A stretch of DNA of 64,000 nt from Methylobacterium symbioticum (GCF_902141845.1 NZ_CABFPH010000005.1:1-64000), one strand, 5' to 3'. Numbered from the stretch's first letter, positions 1-12,690 are shown. The notes: generated by a model not told the origin, from the letters alone. Numbers and translations: made by a program.

Positions 1-276
1 CAGCGGCCCAGCCGCCGGCGGCGCCTTCCGCCTCGGTCGGCCGCGCCGGTCCAGCCGGGACCCGCGCCGAGCGGCGCCGGCGCTCCTACGCAGCCTGCAA
101 CCGCGCCTCTCACCAGCGCGGCCTCAGCGGTGGGCGCCGGCGCCGCTTCCTGATCCGCTGCCGCCTCGGTTACGAGCGCCCACGTCAGCCCCCGGCGGTG
201 CAGGCGGCGCCTCCGGCGCCGACCCAGCAGCCTGCACAGGGAGCGCGGCCGTGAGGCGGCCCGCCCGCGCCCAGCC
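1..276 (+). other. Pro/Ala-rich low-complexity stretch, possible 3' end of an upstream gene
   Basis: No frame can be assigned with confidence. Frame 1 reads a Pro/Ala/Gly-rich tail ending at TGA 151-153. Frame 3 reads a Pro/Ala/Gln-rich tail ending at TGA 252-254. Frame 2 stays open to TGA 278-280, overlapping the GTG start of the next gene. All three have GC-rich third positions, so codon bias does not decide. The most likely explanation is the disordered C-terminal tail of a gene starting outside the window. A frameshift inside the tail is possible because two frames look tail-like in different parts. Confidence 0.3.
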
Positions 277-930
277 GTGAAGCTCGTCGTGTTCGACGTC
301 GACGGCACCCTCGTCGACAGCCAGCACCTCATCGTCGCGGCGCAGGGGACGGCCTTCGCCGAGCACGGCATCCCGGCGCCGGGCCGCACCGAGGCGCTCT
401 CCGTCGTCGGCCTCTCGTTGCCGCAGGCCTTTCGCCGCCTCGTGGGCGATGATGGGCCCATCATGGAACTGGCCGAGAGCTACAAGCGCGCCTTCCAGGC
501 TTTGCGCCTCGATCCGACCTACGAGGAGCCGCTCTTTCCCGGCATGGCCGAGCTCATCGCGCGGCTCCATGCCCGCGCGGACGTGCAGCTCGGCATCGCC
601 ACCGGCAAGTCCCGCCGCGGCGTGGACCACCTCATCCGCGCCCACGGCTGGGACGGCTGGTTCGTCACCACGCAGACCGCCGACGATGCGCCCTCGAAGC
701 CCGATCCGGCCATGCTGCAGATGGCGATGGCCGAGGCGGGGCTCGGACCCGAATCGACGGTGATGGTGGGCGATACCACCTACGACATGGCGATGGCGGT
801 GAGTGCCGGTGCCGCAGCGGTCGGTGTGGGCTGGGGCTACCACGAGGCCGGCGCCCTCTACGCCGCAGGTGCGGTCACGGTGGTGGACGACGCTGCCGGC
901 CTCGGTGCTCTTTTCGGCAAGTCCGATTGA
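277..930 (+). CDS. HAD-superfamily (subfamily IA) hydrolase, phosphoglycolate-phosphatase-like
   Basis: A 217-aa cytosolic phosphatase of the haloacid dehalogenase fold. Motif I is DVDGT at residues 7-11, with nucleophile Asp7 and acid/base Asp9. Motif II is Thr109 in an ATGK context, motif III is Lys141 in KPDP, and motif IV is GD at 165-166 with Asp170. The helical cap lies between motifs I and II, as in subfamily IA. The start is GTG, since the DxDGT motif must lie near the N-terminus and no ATG fits. The physiological substrate cannot be read from sequence. A second and clearer phosphoglycolate phosphatase lies at 43.9-44.6 kb, so this one may be a general housecleaning phosphatase. It is followed by the ATP12 chaperone gene after about 50 bases. 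Confidence 0.88.
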   Translation: MKLVVFDVDGTLVDSQHLIVAAQGTAFAEHGIPAPGRTEALSVVGLSLPQAFRRLVGDDGPIMELAESYKRAFQALRLDPTYEEPLFPGMAELIARLHARADVQLGIATGKSRRGVDHLIRAHGWDGWFVTTQTADDAPSKPDPAMLQMAMAEAGLGPESTVMVGDTTYDMAMAVSAGAAAVGVGWGYHEAGALYAAGAVTVVDDAAGLGALFGKSD

Positions 931-982
931 GGTGCGAACATCGGCGAACAGACGATCGGCGGCCCTCGCGCCAGGGTGGACG

Positions 983-1789
983 ATGGCCTATCTGGCCCTC
1001 ATGAGCGACGACAGCATGAAGGACCGGACCGGTGACGGCTCGGAGGCGCCCCTCGACCCGCTGAAGGCGGTGCGCAACCAGACCAAGCCGGCCCTGCCGA
1101 AGCGGTTCTACAAGGAGGCCGGCTTCGCGGCGGGGGAGGGCGGCTATCGGCTGACTCTCGACGGCCGTCCGGCCAACACACCGGCCCGCAGTCCCCTCCA
1201 GGTGCCGAGCGCCGATCTCGCGGCGATCCTGGCGGCCGAGTGGGAAGCACAAGGCGCGGAGATCGATCCCGCGACGATGCCGGTCACCCGCCTCGTCAAC
1301 ACGACGCTCGATGGCGTCGCGCCGCGCCGGGAGGCCGTGGTCGAGGATCTCGCGGCCTATGCCGGCACCGACCTGCTCGCCTACCGGGCCGAGGGACCCG
1401 ATCGCCTCGTCTCGGCCCAGGCCGCGGCCTGGGACCCCGTGCTCGACTGGGCGCGTGAGGCGCTCGGCGTCCGGCCGATCCTCAGCGAGGGCGTGATGCA
1501 CGTGGCCCAGCCCGCGGAATCGGTGGCGGCCCTGCGCCGGGCGATCGAGGCCGTCGAGAGCCCGTTCGGGCTCGCCGCGCTCCACACCATGACGACGCTC
1601 ACGGGCTCGCTGATCCTCGCGCTCGCCGTCCTGCGCGGGCGCCTCGATCCCGCCGAGGCTTGGGCGGCGGCGCATGTGGACGAGACCTACCAGGCCGAGG
1701 CCTGGGGCCACGACGCGGAAGCCGAGGAGCGCCTCGCCAAGCGCCGGGCCGAATTCGAGGCGGCGGCCACGGTGGCGGCCCTCGCCTGA
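983..1789 (+). CDS. ATP12 family chaperone (F1-ATPase assembly)
   Basis: A 268-aa protein of the ATP12 family, which in mitochondria and alphaproteobacteria binds the F1 alpha subunit and helps assemble the ATP synthase head. The family character shows in the KRFYKE segment near residue 45, the LDGRPANTPA stretch, the E-W-E-A-Q region with following T-R-L-N residues, and the C-terminal half with DETYQAEAWG. Length is normal for the family. The ATG at 983 follows a purine-rich GGTGGA. ATGs at 1001 and 1016 are in frame and equally possible, because family conservation begins further in. It is co-directional with the HAD gene upstream and pccB downstream, with no ATP synthase genes in view. Confidence 0.88.
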   Translation: MAYLALMSDDSMKDRTGDGSEAPLDPLKAVRNQTKPALPKRFYKEAGFAAGEGGYRLTLDGRPANTPARSPLQVPSADLAAILAAEWEAQGAEIDPATMPVTRLVNTTLDGVAPRREAVVEDLAAYAGTDLLAYRAEGPDRLVSAQAAAWDPVLDWAREALGVRPILSEGVMHVAQPAESVAALRRAIEAVESPFGLAALHTMTTLTGSLILALAVLRGRLDPAEAWAAAHVDETYQAEAWGHDAEAEERLAKRRAEFEAAATVAALA

Positions 1790-1926
1790 GGATCTTGGCC
1801 TGAAGGCCCGTTTTCGCCGACGAAACCTTCGTGCTAAGGGGCCCGCATAGTTCGACCGTCAAGCTCGCCGTAGAGAGCGGCTGCCGGCCGGGACGCCAAC
1901 GCCAATCCAGCCCCGAGGCCCACCCC

Positions 1927-3459
<1,533 letters not shown>

Positions 3460-3472
3460 GCGGGCGCCATCT

Positions 3473-3495
3473 CCCTCCCCCGCGACGGGGGAGGG
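3473..3495. terminator. Hairpin between convergent pccB and GSCFA genes
   Basis: A perfect 10-bp stem (CCCTCCCCCG and its complement) closes a CGA loop, 13 bases after the pccB stop and 10 bases before the end of the convergent gene. No T-run follows on either strand, so it may act as a bidirectional barrier or a 3'-end stabiliser rather than a classical intrinsic terminator. Confidence 0.5.
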
Positions 3496-3505
3496 GGACG
3501 CAGCC

Positions 3506-4573
3506 TCACGCCACGCTGCGCTCGATCTGCTCCTCGTCGCAGATCACGCCGGCGGAGCCCTCGTACTCCGCCGTGATGTCCGCTGCCGCCGAGGCCGGAG
3601 CAGGCGTCGCGCGGTCCTTGGCGAAGGTCGAGAGGAACAGGCGCATCACGTGCCGCACGCCCGCGTCGTTGATGGTGCGCTGGTCCTCGTTGTAGTAGCG
3701 GCCCGCATTCACGTTGCTGGTGACGATGTCGTAGGCGGGGAAGTACACGGCCCGCGGATCACCCGATGCGCAGACCTCGCCCGCGGCCACGCGCAGCACC
3801 GACTTGGAGTAGCTGTTCGACTCCATGACGTGCCGGTCCATGTAGGTCGCGATCATCGGCACCGGCGAGACGGTGAAGATCACCCGGGCCTTCGAGTTCA
3901 CGCTCCAGAGCCGCTCCAGGAAGCCCTTGAGGTCGCCGAGCACCTCCGCGGCGCCCGCGTTCACGCACTCGTAGAGGTCCGGATCGAAGGTGCCGCCGGC
4001 CACGCCCGGGGCGAGCGGCAGGGCTGCCCCGTCACCGCGCCAGCGCCAGCCCTCGGTCAGCCCCAGAGTCAGCACGAACACGTCAAGCGTCTCGAAGAGG
4101 TGGCGCACGGCGGCGAGGTGCGCGTCGCGGGCGGCCACCACCTCGGCCTCGCTGGCGAAGCCCGCGGGTTCGACGGTCGGCCGGAACGGATCGACGTAGC
4201 GTCCGTCCTCGCGCAGCCAGGCCTTCAGCTCGGGCTCGTAGCGGCCATAGGCCCTGTCGAAGAGCTGCACGAACTGGCGCGTGTAGTAGAGGTTGCCGTA
4301 GCGGGCTGAGAAGGTGCCGAACTGGCGCTCATGCGCCTCGGCGGCGCTCATGTTCCCCGGTGCCGATTCGGTCAGGTAGTAGTTGAAGCCGGCCTCGCGC
4401 AGGGCCTCGGCGACGCGCTGGGCGAAGCAGGAGCCGCCCGTTGCGACCCGGTCGCCGCGGCCGATGGCGAAGGTCTCCTTCGGATGCGGGTTGACGGCGA
4501 AGGGCGGCACGTTGGTCACGACCTTGCGCCAGAATCGCTCGGCCGGTAGACCCGTATACGGATTTGCACCCAT
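3506..4573 (-). CDS. GSCFA domain protein
   Basis: A 355-aa protein carrying the GSCFA family signature, literally G-S-C-F-A at residues 47-51, followed by a family-typical body with HERQFGTFSARYGNLY, a FVLTLGLTEGW segment and the VSPVPM segment. GSCFA proteins are SGNH-hydrolase-like and of poorly known function, and often occur near polysaccharide or glycan genes. The start ATG at 4573 gives a family-like N-terminus. It is transcribed divergently from a WcbI-type gene, so the two probably share a roughly 80-base promoter region and perhaps a pathway in surface-glycan modification. That link is inference from context. Confidence 0.85.
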   Translation of the reverse strand: MGANPYTGLPAERFWRKVVTNVPPFAVNPHPKETFAIGRGDRVATGGSCFAQRVAEALREAGFNYYLTESAPGNMSAAEAHERQFGTFSARYGNLYYTRQFVQLFDRAYGRYEPELKAWLREDGRYVDPFRPTVEPAGFASEAEVVAARDAHLAAVRHLFETLDVFVLTLGLTEGWRWRGDGAALPLAPGVAGGTFDPDLYECVNAGAAEVLGDLKGFLERLWSVNSKARVIFTVSPVPMIATYMDRHVMESNSYSKSVLRVAAGEVCASGDPRAVYFPAYDIVTSNVNAGRYYNEDQRTINDAGVRHVMRLFLSTFAKDRATPAPASAAADITAEYEGSAGVICDEEQIERSVA

Positions 4574-4652
4574 TCCCGATCCTCAGAGTTCGACACGTCC
4601 GGACGGTCGCGATACCCCGACCCTCCGGCTTTCGCGAGACCCGGCGCGCACC

Positions 4653-5681
4653 TTGGCCCTGCACGACCTGCCCCGACGCGCCCGCAGCGCGTTCACCTTG
4701 TCGGCACCTTCCTGGGCAACACCGTGGCGGGCGCGGGCCGCCGAGGCGCCCCGCACGGGCCCGAGCGTGGCCGTGCTCGGCAATTGCCAGGCCCGCGGCG
4801 TGGCGCAGGCCTTGCGCCTCCTCGCGCCGGACGCGCGCGTCACCTACTTCTCGATGGGCACGCTGAAGCGCGACCACGGCGACATCGAGGGGCTTGTCCG
4901 CACCGTCGCGGGATTCGACCACGTCTTCTCACAAGCCTTCCCCGGCGGCCTGCTGCCGGGCGGCGACATCGGCACCCTGCACGCGCGCGAGGGCCGGCTG
5001 AAGCAGTTCCCGACGATCGTGTTCTCGGCCTTCCACCCGGACATGGTCTATGCCGGGCGCACGCAGAGCCTCGCCGACCAGAAGCTCGCTCCGTCGCCGC
5101 TCGGCCAGTACCATTCGGCCATCGCGCTCTGCGCCTACCGCCTCGGCCTCGACGTGGCGCAGACGGCGAGCCTGTTCCGCGAGGACGTGTTCCAGCGTCT
5201 CGGCTATCTCGACCACTGGGATCCGGCGGTGCGGGAACTCATCGCGAACGCGGCCTCGATGAATTTCGGCCTGGAGCGTGAGGTTGCCCGCTGGAGCCGC
5301 CGCGGCGCCTTCATGCACGTGGTCAACCACCCGAAGGCCTTCGTGATCGGCGATATCGCCCGACGTCTTCTGGTGGAGAGCGGCTTCAACCCGGAGCCTG
5401 TCGAGATGGAGGATTATCTCGGCGACGAACTGGTCCGCGACGTGGTTTGGCCGGTCTACCCGGCGATCGCCGACCTGTTCGGGCTCACTGGTTCGTACCT
5501 GTTCAAGACCAAACCCCAGGGCGAGGCCTTCCCGCAGCTGTACGATCTGCGCGGCTTCCTGGCGAAGAGCTTCGCGATCTACGACACGCTGAAGCCGGAG
5601 GCGCTGGCTTGTCCGCGCGTCGACACCTGGGTCGAGGCGCCCTGGATCACCGAGGTTTTCCTGGCAGCGAAGACGCGGTGA
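4653..5681 (+). CDS. WcbI-like polysaccharide biosynthesis putative acetyltransferase
   Basis: The conserved body begins at SVAVLGNCQARGVAQAL, the usual beginning of WcbI family proteins, which contribute to capsule polysaccharide modification in Burkholderia. Later segments include FSAFHPDMVY, SLFREDVF and VNHPKAFV. The start is unclear. The frame is open back to an ATG at 4383, but that would overlap the divergent gene by 190 bases. TTG at 4653 or 4698 and GTG at 4767 are all possible, and none has a convincing ribosome binding site. The call of 4653 is provisional, and GTG 4767 would give about 304 aa starting right at the conserved motif. It ends 9 bases before the 3' end of a convergent response regulator. 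Confidence 0.78.
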   Translation: MALHDLPRRARSAFTLSAPSWATPWRARAAEAPRTGPSVAVLGNCQARGVAQALRLLAPDARVTYFSMGTLKRDHGDIEGLVRTVAGFDHVFSQAFPGGLLPGGDIGTLHAREGRLKQFPTIVFSAFHPDMVYAGRTQSLADQKLAPSPLGQYHSAIALCAYRLGLDVAQTASLFREDVFQRLGYLDHWDPAVRELIANAASMNFGLEREVARWSRRGAFMHVVNHPKAFVIGDIARRLLVESGFNPEPVEMEDYLGDELVRDVVWPVYPAIADLFGLTGSYLFKTKPQGEAFPQLYDLRGFLAKSFAIYDTLKPEALACPRVDTWVEAPWITEVFLAAKTR

Positions 5682-5690
5682 CGCGCGGTC

Positions 5691-6086
5691 TCAGCTCGCC
5701 GCCCGCAGGTCCGTATCGGAGATGCCCTCGATCATCATGCGCACCAGCGCGTTGACCTCGCGGATCTGGAAGGGCTTGCGCAGGTAGAGGCTGCCCGGCA
5801 CGGCCCGCGAATTCCGGCCGGTGCCCGACGAGGTGTAGACCACCGGACGATCCGGATGCAGGGCGCGGAAGGCCTCGGCCACGGTCCAGCCGTCGATGAG
5901 TCCCGGCAGATGGATGTCGGTGAACAGCCAGTCGATCTCCTGGCCTCGGCCGCGCAGGACGGTCAGGGCCGCCTCGCCGCTCGACGCCTCGATGACCCGG
6001 ACGCCTTGCGAGGCGCAGAGCTGCGCGACAATGTCGAGCAGGATGTAGCTGTCTTCGACCACGAGGACGTTCTGTACGGGACGCAT
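5691..6086 (-). CDS. Single-domain response regulator
   Basis: A 131-aa receiver domain with no output domain. Acidic pocket residues Glu11 and Asp12, phospho-acceptor Asp57 in FTDIHLPG, Thr/Ser in the YTSSG segment near residue 86 and Lys104 in RKPF are all present, so it should be phosphorylatable. The start at ATG 6086 puts the VLVVEDS strand at the usual place; the frame is open upstream without homology. Stand-alone receivers in this group act as phosphate sinks or adaptors, frequently for HWE or HisKA_2 kinases. The HWE kinase at 59.4 kb is a possible but unproven partner. The receiver at 26.8 kb is of the same kind. Confidence 0.9.
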   Translation of the reverse strand: MRPVQNVLVVEDSYILLDIVAQLCASQGVRVIEASSGEAALTVLRGRGQEIDWLFTDIHLPGLIDGWTVAEAFRALHPDRPVVYTSSGTGRNSRAVPGSLYLRKPFQIREVNALVRMMIEGISDTDLRAAS

Positions 6087-6495
6087 GGGCCGATCCGGTG
6101 TGCCGTTCGGACTAGATCGCCGCCAAGATGGTTGAGGCCCCGTTAACTCGCTCTTACGCAACCGATCGCGCTATGCGGATCCGGTTCGCCGAATTCCTGT
6201 TGCACTGCCGCAACGCGCGGGCACCACATGATCGTCCCGCAACAGGCTGCCGCTGCCGCGCCGTATTCCGCGCGCGAGAACAGGCAGCCGGATCTCCGGC
6301 ACGGACGCCTTGGAGGAGGTGCGCGGGCGCACGGCACTGCGTGCGGGAGCCTGCTCGAAAGCGCCTGTCAAGGTTGACGGAACCTTCGCTTAACTCGGCC
6401 ATCCTATGACGGCCGTAGAGTGAAGCGGCATCGGAACGGCCGCCCCCCCGCATCCGGCGGATGGCCCGCGATCCGCCTCAAGGAGCTTGAGAACC
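6087..6495. other. Intergenic region upstream of pal
   Basis: About 400 bases without a gene that I can support. It separates the divergent response regulator and pal promoters. A TTGACG at 6374-6379 resembles a -35 element, but no good -10 lies at the right distance. AGGAG at 6481-6485 is the pal ribosome binding site. The open frames here lack family character. Confidence 0.4.
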
Positions 6496-7005
6496 ATGAG
6501 CCATCCCCCGCGTCTGCGCGCCGTCTCGGTTGGCCTCGCGCTCTGCGCAGCCCTGAGCCTTGCCGCCTGCTCGAAGGATTCGGATCTCGCGGACGCCTCC
6601 GGCCTCGCGGGCGGTGTCGGCGGCGCCGGCACGCCGGGCAGCGCCCAGGACTTCGTCGTCAACATCGGTGATCGCGTCTTCTTCGAGTCGGACTCGACCG
6701 ATCTGACTCCGACCGCGACCGCCACCCTCGACAAGCAGGCCGCCTGGCTGCAGCGCTACCCGCGCTACACCTTCCTCATCGAGGGCCATGCCGACGAGCG
6801 CGGCACCCGCGAGTACAATTTCTCTCTCGGCGCTCGCCGTGCCCAGGCCGTGAACGACTATCTCGCGTCCCGCGGCATCGCCTCCGGCCGCATGCGCACG
6901 GTCTCCTACGGCAAGGAGCGTCCGGTGGCGGTCTGCAACGACATCTCCTGCTGGTCGCAGAACCGCCGTGCCGTCACCGTGCTCGACCGGGGGGCCGGGT
7001 CCTGA
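6496..7005 (+). CDS. pal: Peptidoglycan-associated lipoprotein Pal
   Basis: A 169-aa outer-membrane lipoprotein of the Tol-Pal system, which tethers outer membrane to peptidoglycan and supports envelope constriction at division. The signal peptide ends in lipobox LAAC with lipidated Cys25. An OmpA-like peptidoglycan-binding domain fills about residues 50-165, with the GHADERGTREYN motif and R-A-Q-A-V. The ATG at 6496 is preceded by AGGAG with 10-base spacing, and is better than the in-frame TTG at 6487. Usually tolQRAB precedes pal; here pal starts its own block and no tol genes are visible. It is followed by cpoB, consistent with the usual order. Confidence 0.96.
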   Translation: MSHPPRLRAVSVGLALCAALSLAACSKDSDLADASGLAGGVGGAGTPGSAQDFVVNIGDRVFFESDSTDLTPTATATLDKQAAWLQRYPRYTFLIEGHADERGTREYNFSLGARRAQAVNDYLASRGIASGRMRTVSYGKERPVAVCNDISCWSQNRRAVTVLDRGAGS

Positions 7006-7175
7006 CACGCGACATCTGACCTGCGTCGGCGCCGCATTTTTGCCGCGGCGCCGCGCATCTGCTACCCGGGGCCGCCGCGGCGCAGGAGCGCCGCCGACCC
7101 CGGGGGCATTCTCCGCCGAAGCGGCTTCCGACCGGCGCGAGAGAGTGCCCCGTCCGCTTCGACGTGCCGACAGCC

Positions 7176-8144
7176 ATGCTCCGCGCAACCCTGCTCTCGA
7201 CTTGCCTCGTCCTCACGGCCTGCTTGCCCGCCGGCGCCCAGGACGCGGCGGAATTCGTGGTGCGCCTCAATCGCCTGGAGAACCAGTCGCGGATGATGGC
7301 TGGCCAGATCGAGACGCTCCAGTACGAGAACCGTCAGCTCAAGGAGCAGCTGCGCAAGTTCCAGGAGGACGTCGAGTACCGCCTGCAGGAGGGCAAGGGC
7401 GGTGGCGCCAAGCCGGCGCCCACCAGTCCCGGCAAGGTCGATGGCGCCAATCCCGGTTCGGGCAGCCCGGCGGCCAAACCTCATAAGCGCGGCGACGCCT
7501 TCGATCCGGAGCAGAGCCCCGGCCAACCCGGAGCGCCGCAGCAGTTCGGCTCCACGACGCCCTCCATGCCGCTCGCCGCGGCGCCGTCCGCCCAGCCGCG
7601 GCCGCTGCCGCGCGGGGCGATCGAGCCGTCCGACGACGCGGAGGCCGGCACGCCCGGCTACGACGAGCCTGTCGATCTGCGGCCGCCATCCCGCGTCGGA
7701 ACCACCGGCGCCCTGCCGGACCGGCCGAGCGGCAGTGTCGCCGCCACGGCCACGGGCGACGCCGTCTCGGACTTCGAGACGGCGATGGGCCATATCCAGG
7801 CCCGCCGCTACGAGCAGGCCGAGATGGATCTGCGCCAGTTCATCCAGTCCCATCCGCGCGACGGGCGCGTGCCCGCCGCCACCTTCTGGCTGGGCGAGAG
7901 CTACCTGCAGCGCAACCGCAACCGCGAGGCAGCAGAGCAGTTCCTGAAGGTCTCGACCGACTATGCCCGCTCGGCCCAGGCCCCCGAGGCCATGCTGAAG
8001 CTCGGCGTCTCGCTCAACGCGCTGGGCGCCCGCGAGCAGGCCTGCGCGACTCTGGCCGAGCTCGAGCGTAAGTTCCCGAGTGCCGGCTCGAACGTCCGTC
8101 AGGGCGTGGCGCGGGAGCAGAAGCGCGCCCGCTGCGCCGCTTGA
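7176..8144 (+). CDS. cpoB: Cell division coordinator CpoB (YbgF), TPR protein
   Basis: A 322-aa periplasmic protein that coordinates peptidoglycan synthesis with Tol-Pal during outer-membrane constriction. The signal peptide is cleaved near residue 21 (PAGA/QD). An N-terminal coiled coil spans about 25-70 and mediates trimerisation in the family. A Pro/Ser/Gly-rich linker runs from about 75 to 195, and three TPR-like repeats fill the C-terminal third (FWLGESYLQRNR, APEAMLKLGVSL). ATG 7176 is chosen over GTG 7164 because it gives a standard signal peptide. The stop codon overlaps the TTG start of tilS by four bases. Confidence 0.93.
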   Translation: MLRATLLSTCLVLTACLPAGAQDAAEFVVRLNRLENQSRMMAGQIETLQYENRQLKEQLRKFQEDVEYRLQEGKGGGAKPAPTSPGKVDGANPGSGSPAAKPHKRGDAFDPEQSPGQPGAPQQFGSTTPSMPLAAAPSAQPRPLPRGAIEPSDDAEAGTPGYDEPVDLRPPSRVGTTGALPDRPSGSVAATATGDAVSDFETAMGHIQARRYEQAEMDLRQFIQSHPRDGRVPAATFWLGESYLQRNRNREAAEQFLKVSTDYARSAQAPEAMLKLGVSLNALGAREQACATLAELERKFPSAGSNVRQGVAREQKRARCAA

Positions 8145-9148
8145 GCGGCGACTCCCTCGACGAACGCCTGAACGCCGCGCTTGCCCCCTATCTGCGAGCC
8201 GGTTGCCTGCTCGCCGTGTCGGGCGGCCCCGATTCGACCGCGTTGATGCTGGCCGCCGCCGCGTCGCGTGGCCCGGCATCGCTGACCGTCGCCACCGTCG
8301 ATCACGGCCTGCGCCCGGAGGCGCGGACGGAGGCCGAGGCGGTGGCGCGGCAGGCGAACGTCCTCGGCCTCTCCCACCGGATCCTCGTCTGGACAGGCCC
8401 CTATCCGCGCGCCGGGCTCCAGGCGGCGGCGCGTGCCGCGCGCTACCGTCTTCTGGCCGCCCATGCCGCGCAGACGGGCGCGGCCTTTCTCCTGACCGGG
8501 CATACCCTGGATGATCAGGCCGAGACGGTGCTGATGCGGCTTGCCCGCGGCAGCGGCCCGGCGGGGCTCGCCGGGATGCGACGCGAACGCAGCCTGACCC
8601 CCGGCCTCGTCCTCGCCCGGCCGCTCCTCGCCTTCGCCAAGGCCGACCTGGTCGCGTGGTGCGAGGCGAAGGCCATCGCTTACCAGCGCGATCCGTCGAA
8701 CGCCGACGAGCGCTTCGCCCGCACCCGGCTCCGCCAGTTGCGCCCGCTCCTCGAACGGGAGGGGCTCACGGCCGCGCGTCTCGCCCGGTTCGCCGAGCGT
8801 GCGGCCCGGGACGACGACGCTCTGCGTGTGATTGCGGAGGATGCTCTCGCGCGTCTCGCATCGAAAGAATCGCGTTGCCTCGACGGCCGAGCCCTGGCCC
8901 ATCTCCCCGAGGCGATTGCCCTGCGGGTGCTCGACCTCGCGCTCGCGCGGGCCGGCGCCGCGGAGGGGCGGCTGGAGCGGCTGGAGCGGCTCCTCGGCGA
9001 GATCCGGCCAGCGCTTGCCGCCGGGATGCCCCTGAGACGCACCTTCCGCGGCTTTCTGGTCGCCGTCGGAGGCGACGGCACGATCCGCCTCGCTCCGGCG
9101 CCCCCGCGCCGCGCCGCAGGGCCGACCGAGTTACTTGGCAAGGGATAG
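8141..9148 (+). CDS. tilS: tRNA(Ile)-lysidine synthase TilS
   Basis: A 335-aa ATP-dependent ligase that attaches lysine to the wobble cytidine of the CAU-anticodon isoleucine tRNA, converting it from Met to Ile identity. The PP-loop SGGPDS sits at residues 27-32, and the HGLR and GHTLDDQAET motifs follow, then DPSNADERFARTRLR. The length is at the short end, suggesting a reduced C-terminal domain, as is common in alphaproteobacteria. The start is TTG at 8141 overlapping the cpoB stop, which implies translational coupling. The gene is essential in most bacteria. Confidence 0.93.
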   Translation: MSGDSLDERLNAALAPYLRAGCLLAVSGGPDSTALMLAAAASRGPASLTVATVDHGLRPEARTEAEAVARQANVLGLSHRILVWTGPYPRAGLQAAARAARYRLLAAHAAQTGAAFLLTGHTLDDQAETVLMRLARGSGPAGLAGMRRERSLTPGLVLARPLLAFAKADLVAWCEAKAIAYQRDPSNADERFARTRLRQLRPLLEREGLTAARLARFAERAARDDDALRVIAEDALARLASKESRCLDGRALAHLPEAIALRVLDLALARAGAAEGRLERLERLLGEIRPALAAGMPLRRTFRGFLVAVGGDGTIRLAPAPPRRAAGPTELLGKG

Positions 9149-9229
9149 GCCACTGCCTACATTGGGCGGGCGTGCAGGATCGACCGGCGGAGCCGGCCGA
9201 GGGGGGCGGCACGCCTCAAGGATCGGTAG

Positions 9230-11152
<1,923 letters not shown>

Positions 11153-11175
11153 GCCGTACGACAGACAGCGACGCG

Positions 11176-11197
11176 ACGGCGGGGCATGCCCCGCCGT
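11176..11197 (+). terminator. Rho-independent terminator after ftsH
   Basis: A perfect palindrome (ACGGCGGGG, CAT, then its complement) 23 bases after the ftsH stop. It is followed by TTTCGCGTTTTT on the + strand. The stem is very GC-rich and the T-tract is interrupted but convincing. Confidence 0.8.
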
Positions 11198-11342
11198 TTC
11201 GCGTTTTTGCGCTCCGTCAGAAGCACGCGCCCCTGACAGGTTAAGCCTATCTGAAGCCGGTACCATCGATTCGCCACGCTTCGATACCAGCCCGGCAGAC
11301 AGCTACGGTATAAGGGCCTCGAGAGAACCGGGATCGACGGCA

Positions 11343-12683
11343 GTGAGAAAGTACTTCGGCACCGACGGCATCCGCGGCCGGGCGAACGGCGTCATCACGC
11401 CGGAGCTGGCGCTCAAGGTCGGCCAGGCGGCGGGCCTCGTTTTTCAGCGCGGCGAGCATCGCCACCGCGTCGTCATCGGCAAAGATACCCGGCTCTCGGG
11501 CTACATGATCGAGACGGCTCTGGTCGCCGGCTTCACCTCGGTCGGCATGGACGTGCTGCTGCTCGGTCCGGTGCCGACGCCGGCGGTGGCCATGCTGACG
11601 CGCTCCATGCGCGCCGATCTCGGCGTGATGATCTCCGCCTCGCACAATCCCTACGAGGATAACGGCATCAAGCTGTTCGGTCCCGACGGGTTCAAGCTCA
11701 ACGACACGATCGAGCGCGAGATCGAGGCATTGATCGATGGCGAGCTGCACAAGCGGCTCTCCGGCTCGCAGGATCTCGGCCGGGCCAAGCGCATCGAGAG
11801 CGTGCATGCCCGCTACGTGGAGTTCGCCAAGCGCACGCTCGGCCGTTCGGTCACCCTCGACGGGCTGCGCGTGGTGGTCGATTGCGCCAACGGCGCCGCC
11901 TACCGCGTCGCTCCGGAGACGCTGTGGGAGCTCGGCGCCGAGGTCATCGCCATCGGCACGGAGCCTGACGGCTTCAACATCAACCGCGATGTCGGCTCGA
12001 CGGCGCCGGCCGCCCTGGTCGCCAAGGTGCGCGAGCGCCGCGCCGATATCGGCATCGCCCTCGACGGCGATGCCGACCGCGTGCTGATCGTGGACGAGAA
12101 GGGCCATGTGGTCGACGGCGACCAGCTCATGGCGGTGGTCGCCCGGTCTTGGAAGGAGGACGAGCGCCTCGCCCAGCCCGGCATCGTCGCCACCATCATG
12201 TCGAATCTCGGCCTGGAGCGCTTCCTCGGCGGGATCGGCCTCGGACTCGCCCGTACCGCGGTCGGCGACCGCTACGTGCTCGAACATATGCGCGAGCACG
12301 GCTACAATCTCGGCGGCGAGCAGTCCGGTCACATCATCATGTCGGACTACACCACCACGGGCGACGGGTTGGTGGCGGCGCTCCAGCTTCTCAGCGTGGT
12401 GCAGCGGCAGAACCGGCCGGTGAGCGAGGTCTGCCACTGCTTCGAGCCGCTGCCCCAGATCCTCAAGAACGTCCGCTACCGCTCCGGCGAGCCGCTGCGC
12501 CACGACAGTGTGGTGACGGCCATCGAGCAGGCCCGCGAGCGGCTCGGCCAGTCCGGCCGCCTCGTGATCCGGCCCTCCGGCACCGAGCCGGTCATCCGCG
12601 TGATGGCCGAGGGTGACGATCGCGGACTCGTCACCGAGGTGGTGGACGAGGTCGTCGACGCGGTGACGCGCGCCGCGGCCTGA
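11343..12683 (+). CDS. glmM: Phosphoglucosamine mutase GlmM
   Basis: A 446-aa enzyme interconverting glucosamine-6-phosphate and glucosamine-1-phosphate on the route to UDP-GlcNAc, hence peptidoglycan and LPS. The phosphoserine is Ser100 in ISASHNP, the metal loop is DGDADR near residue 240, and the sugar-phosphate loop [12 protein letters not shown] is near the C-terminus. GTG at 11343 gives the canonical N-terminus [11 protein letters not shown]; the longer open frame upstream has no homology. It lies 190 bases after ftsH beyond a terminator, and ends 7 bases from the convergent nucleoside transporter. Confidence 0.96.
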   Translation: MRKYFGTDGIRGRANGVITPELALKVGQAAGLVFQRGEHRHRVVIGKDTRLSGYMIETALVAGFTSVGMDVLLLGPVPTPAVAMLTRSMRADLGVMISASHNPYEDNGIKLFGPDGFKLNDTIEREIEALIDGELHKRLSGSQDLGRAKRIESVHARYVEFAKRTLGRSVTLDGLRVVVDCANGAAYRVAPETLWELGAEVIAIGTEPDGFNINRDVGSTAPAALVAKVRERRADIGIALDGDADRVLIVDEKGHVVDGDQLMAVVARSWKEDERLAQPGIVATIMSNLGLERFLGGIGLGLARTAVGDRYVLEHMREHGYNLGGEQSGHIIMSDYTTTGDGLVAALQLLSVVQRQNRPVSEVCHCFEPLPQILKNVRYRSGEPLRHDSVVTAIEQARERLGQSGRLVIRPSGTEPVIRVMAEGDDRGLVTEVVDEVVDAVTRAAA

Positions 12684-12690
12684 CGACCGC

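Noticed and set aside
6128..6453. Small open frames between the response regulator and pal
   Set aside because: No ribosome binding site, no recognisable family and low-complexity Arg/Ala composition.
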